Source: Alphaproteobacteria bacterium (GTDB taxonomy: Bacteria > Pseudomonadota > Alphaproteobacteria > UBA8366 > Aestuariispiraceae). From it: 64,000 nt of DNA. The position numbers were made by a program, and so were the translations under genes. Position 1 is the first letter of the stretch. Every line of letters starts with the position of its first letter. The notes under the pieces are model-generated. The model was not told the origin of the DNA. It did no database searches and saw only the letters and a program-made list of their open reading frames with translations. Of the stretch, positions 63,824 to 64,000 are shown one piece after another. The stretch covers positions 62,001 through 126,000 of the forward strand of contig JASJDC010000001.1 of the NCBI GenBank assembly GCA_030065235.1. Direction: 5' to 3'.

Positions 63824-64000
63824 CTAAGGCGCGGCCGGGTCGAGCCCCGCGCGCATCGCTATGCGGACGAGGTGGGAGAGATTCTCCGCCTTGGTCTTCT
63901 GCATCACCCGACGCCGGTGCGCCTCCGCCGTGCGCGGCGAGATGTTCAGTGCGCGCGCCATTTCCTTCGCTGTCCGGCCGAGCATCAATTGGTCCAGCAC
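63824..64000 (-). CDS. LuxR/FixJ-type response regulator, C-terminal DNA-binding part (5' truncated by window edge)
   Basis: The minus-strand frame from the right edge to TAG at 63824-63826 codes 58 residues of a GerE/LuxR-type helix-turn-helix: LMLGRTAKEMARALNISPRTAEAHRRRVMQK, given here as a family hallmark in part, then a short C-terminal helix with AENLSHLVRIAMRAG. The pattern is that of FixJ-like two-component regulators common in alphaproteobacteria. The receiver domain lies outside the window. Confidence 0.88.
   Translation of the reverse strand: MLDQLMLGRTAKEMARALNISPRTAEAHRRRVMQKTKAENLSHLVRIAMRAGLDPAAP

Overview
The window is a high-GC, densely coded bacterial chromosome segment with 56 complete and two edge-truncated protein genes, no rRNA or tRNA gene that I could find, no CRISPR array and no recognisable insertion sequence or prophage. 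The gene content points to an alphaproteobacterium, perhaps from the Rhodospirillales or a related marine or soil lineage: a DUF5930-type M23 peptidase next to a bactofilin, DUF1194 proteins, a form II CO-dehydrogenase-like coxSLM set with coxD, coxE, coxG and xdhC, IorAB, a DUF4065 protein and short Slt-type periplasmic enzymes. The genus cannot be told from the sequence.

Layout. 1-2.4 kb: tail of an alpha/beta hydrolase, then a chemoreceptor behind an AT-rich leader with interleaved inverted repeats. 2.4-9.9 kb: a LysR regulator divergent from iorAB (a Tat-exported molybdenum hydroxylase closed by a clear terminator), a racemase-like CaiB protein, a REC-EAL protein with a degenerate receiver and a GcvA-like LysR. 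9.9-12.6 kb: envelope pair M23 peptidase and bactofilin behind a hairpin-rich leader. 12.6-17.3 kb: minus-strand operon of lytic transglycosylase, L-2-haloacid dehalogenase, alpha/beta hydrolase and threonine dehydratase. 17.5-18.9 kb: dapA and smpB. 19.1-21.0 kb: a protein made almost wholly of twelve 44-residue repeats. 21.0-26.2 kb: a lipoprotein, then a plus-strand catabolic operon (HisC-like aminotransferase, Rid-formamidase fusion, BKACE enzyme, acetylpolyamine deacetylase).

26.2-35.2 kb is on the minus strand: glpK, a large hybrid PAS kinase, a CoA-transferase, a YeeE/TsuA sulfur transporter and a GNAT form a tight run, with prfC upstream. 35-45 kb: two DUF1194 proteins, a Maf-like glycosyltransferase, enoyl-CoA hydratase, a CHASE2 adenylate cyclase, a SPOR lipoprotein, a coiled-coil membrane protein and a membrane-anchored hydrolase. 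45-57.8 kb: a molybdenum hydroxylase region on the minus strand, split into a maturation operon (coxD, coxE, two half-XdhC genes, a molybdopterin-binding/nucleotidyltransferase fusion), alanine dehydrogenase, structural genes coxS-coxL-coxM ended by a strong terminator, and coxG with a PAS protein. A glyoxalase, a YdbL protein and a small unknown gene interrupt it. 57.9-64 kb: DUF4065 protein, an ion antiporter, nitroreductase, a Bcr/CflA exporter with a universal stress protein, a phasin-like protein and the tail of a LuxR-type regulator.

How it fits together. Two molybdenum hydroxylases (IorAB and Cox) can share one set of maturation genes. Two CaiB proteins, an enoyl-CoA hydratase, BKACE and the formamidase/deacetylase operon suggest a versatile heterotroph that degrades organic acids, amides and amines. 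The most unusual items are the 44-residue repeat protein, the Rid-formamidase fusion inside an unassigned catabolic operon, the interleaved leader repeats before the chemoreceptor and the kinase embedded between CoA-transferase and sulfur transport genes.
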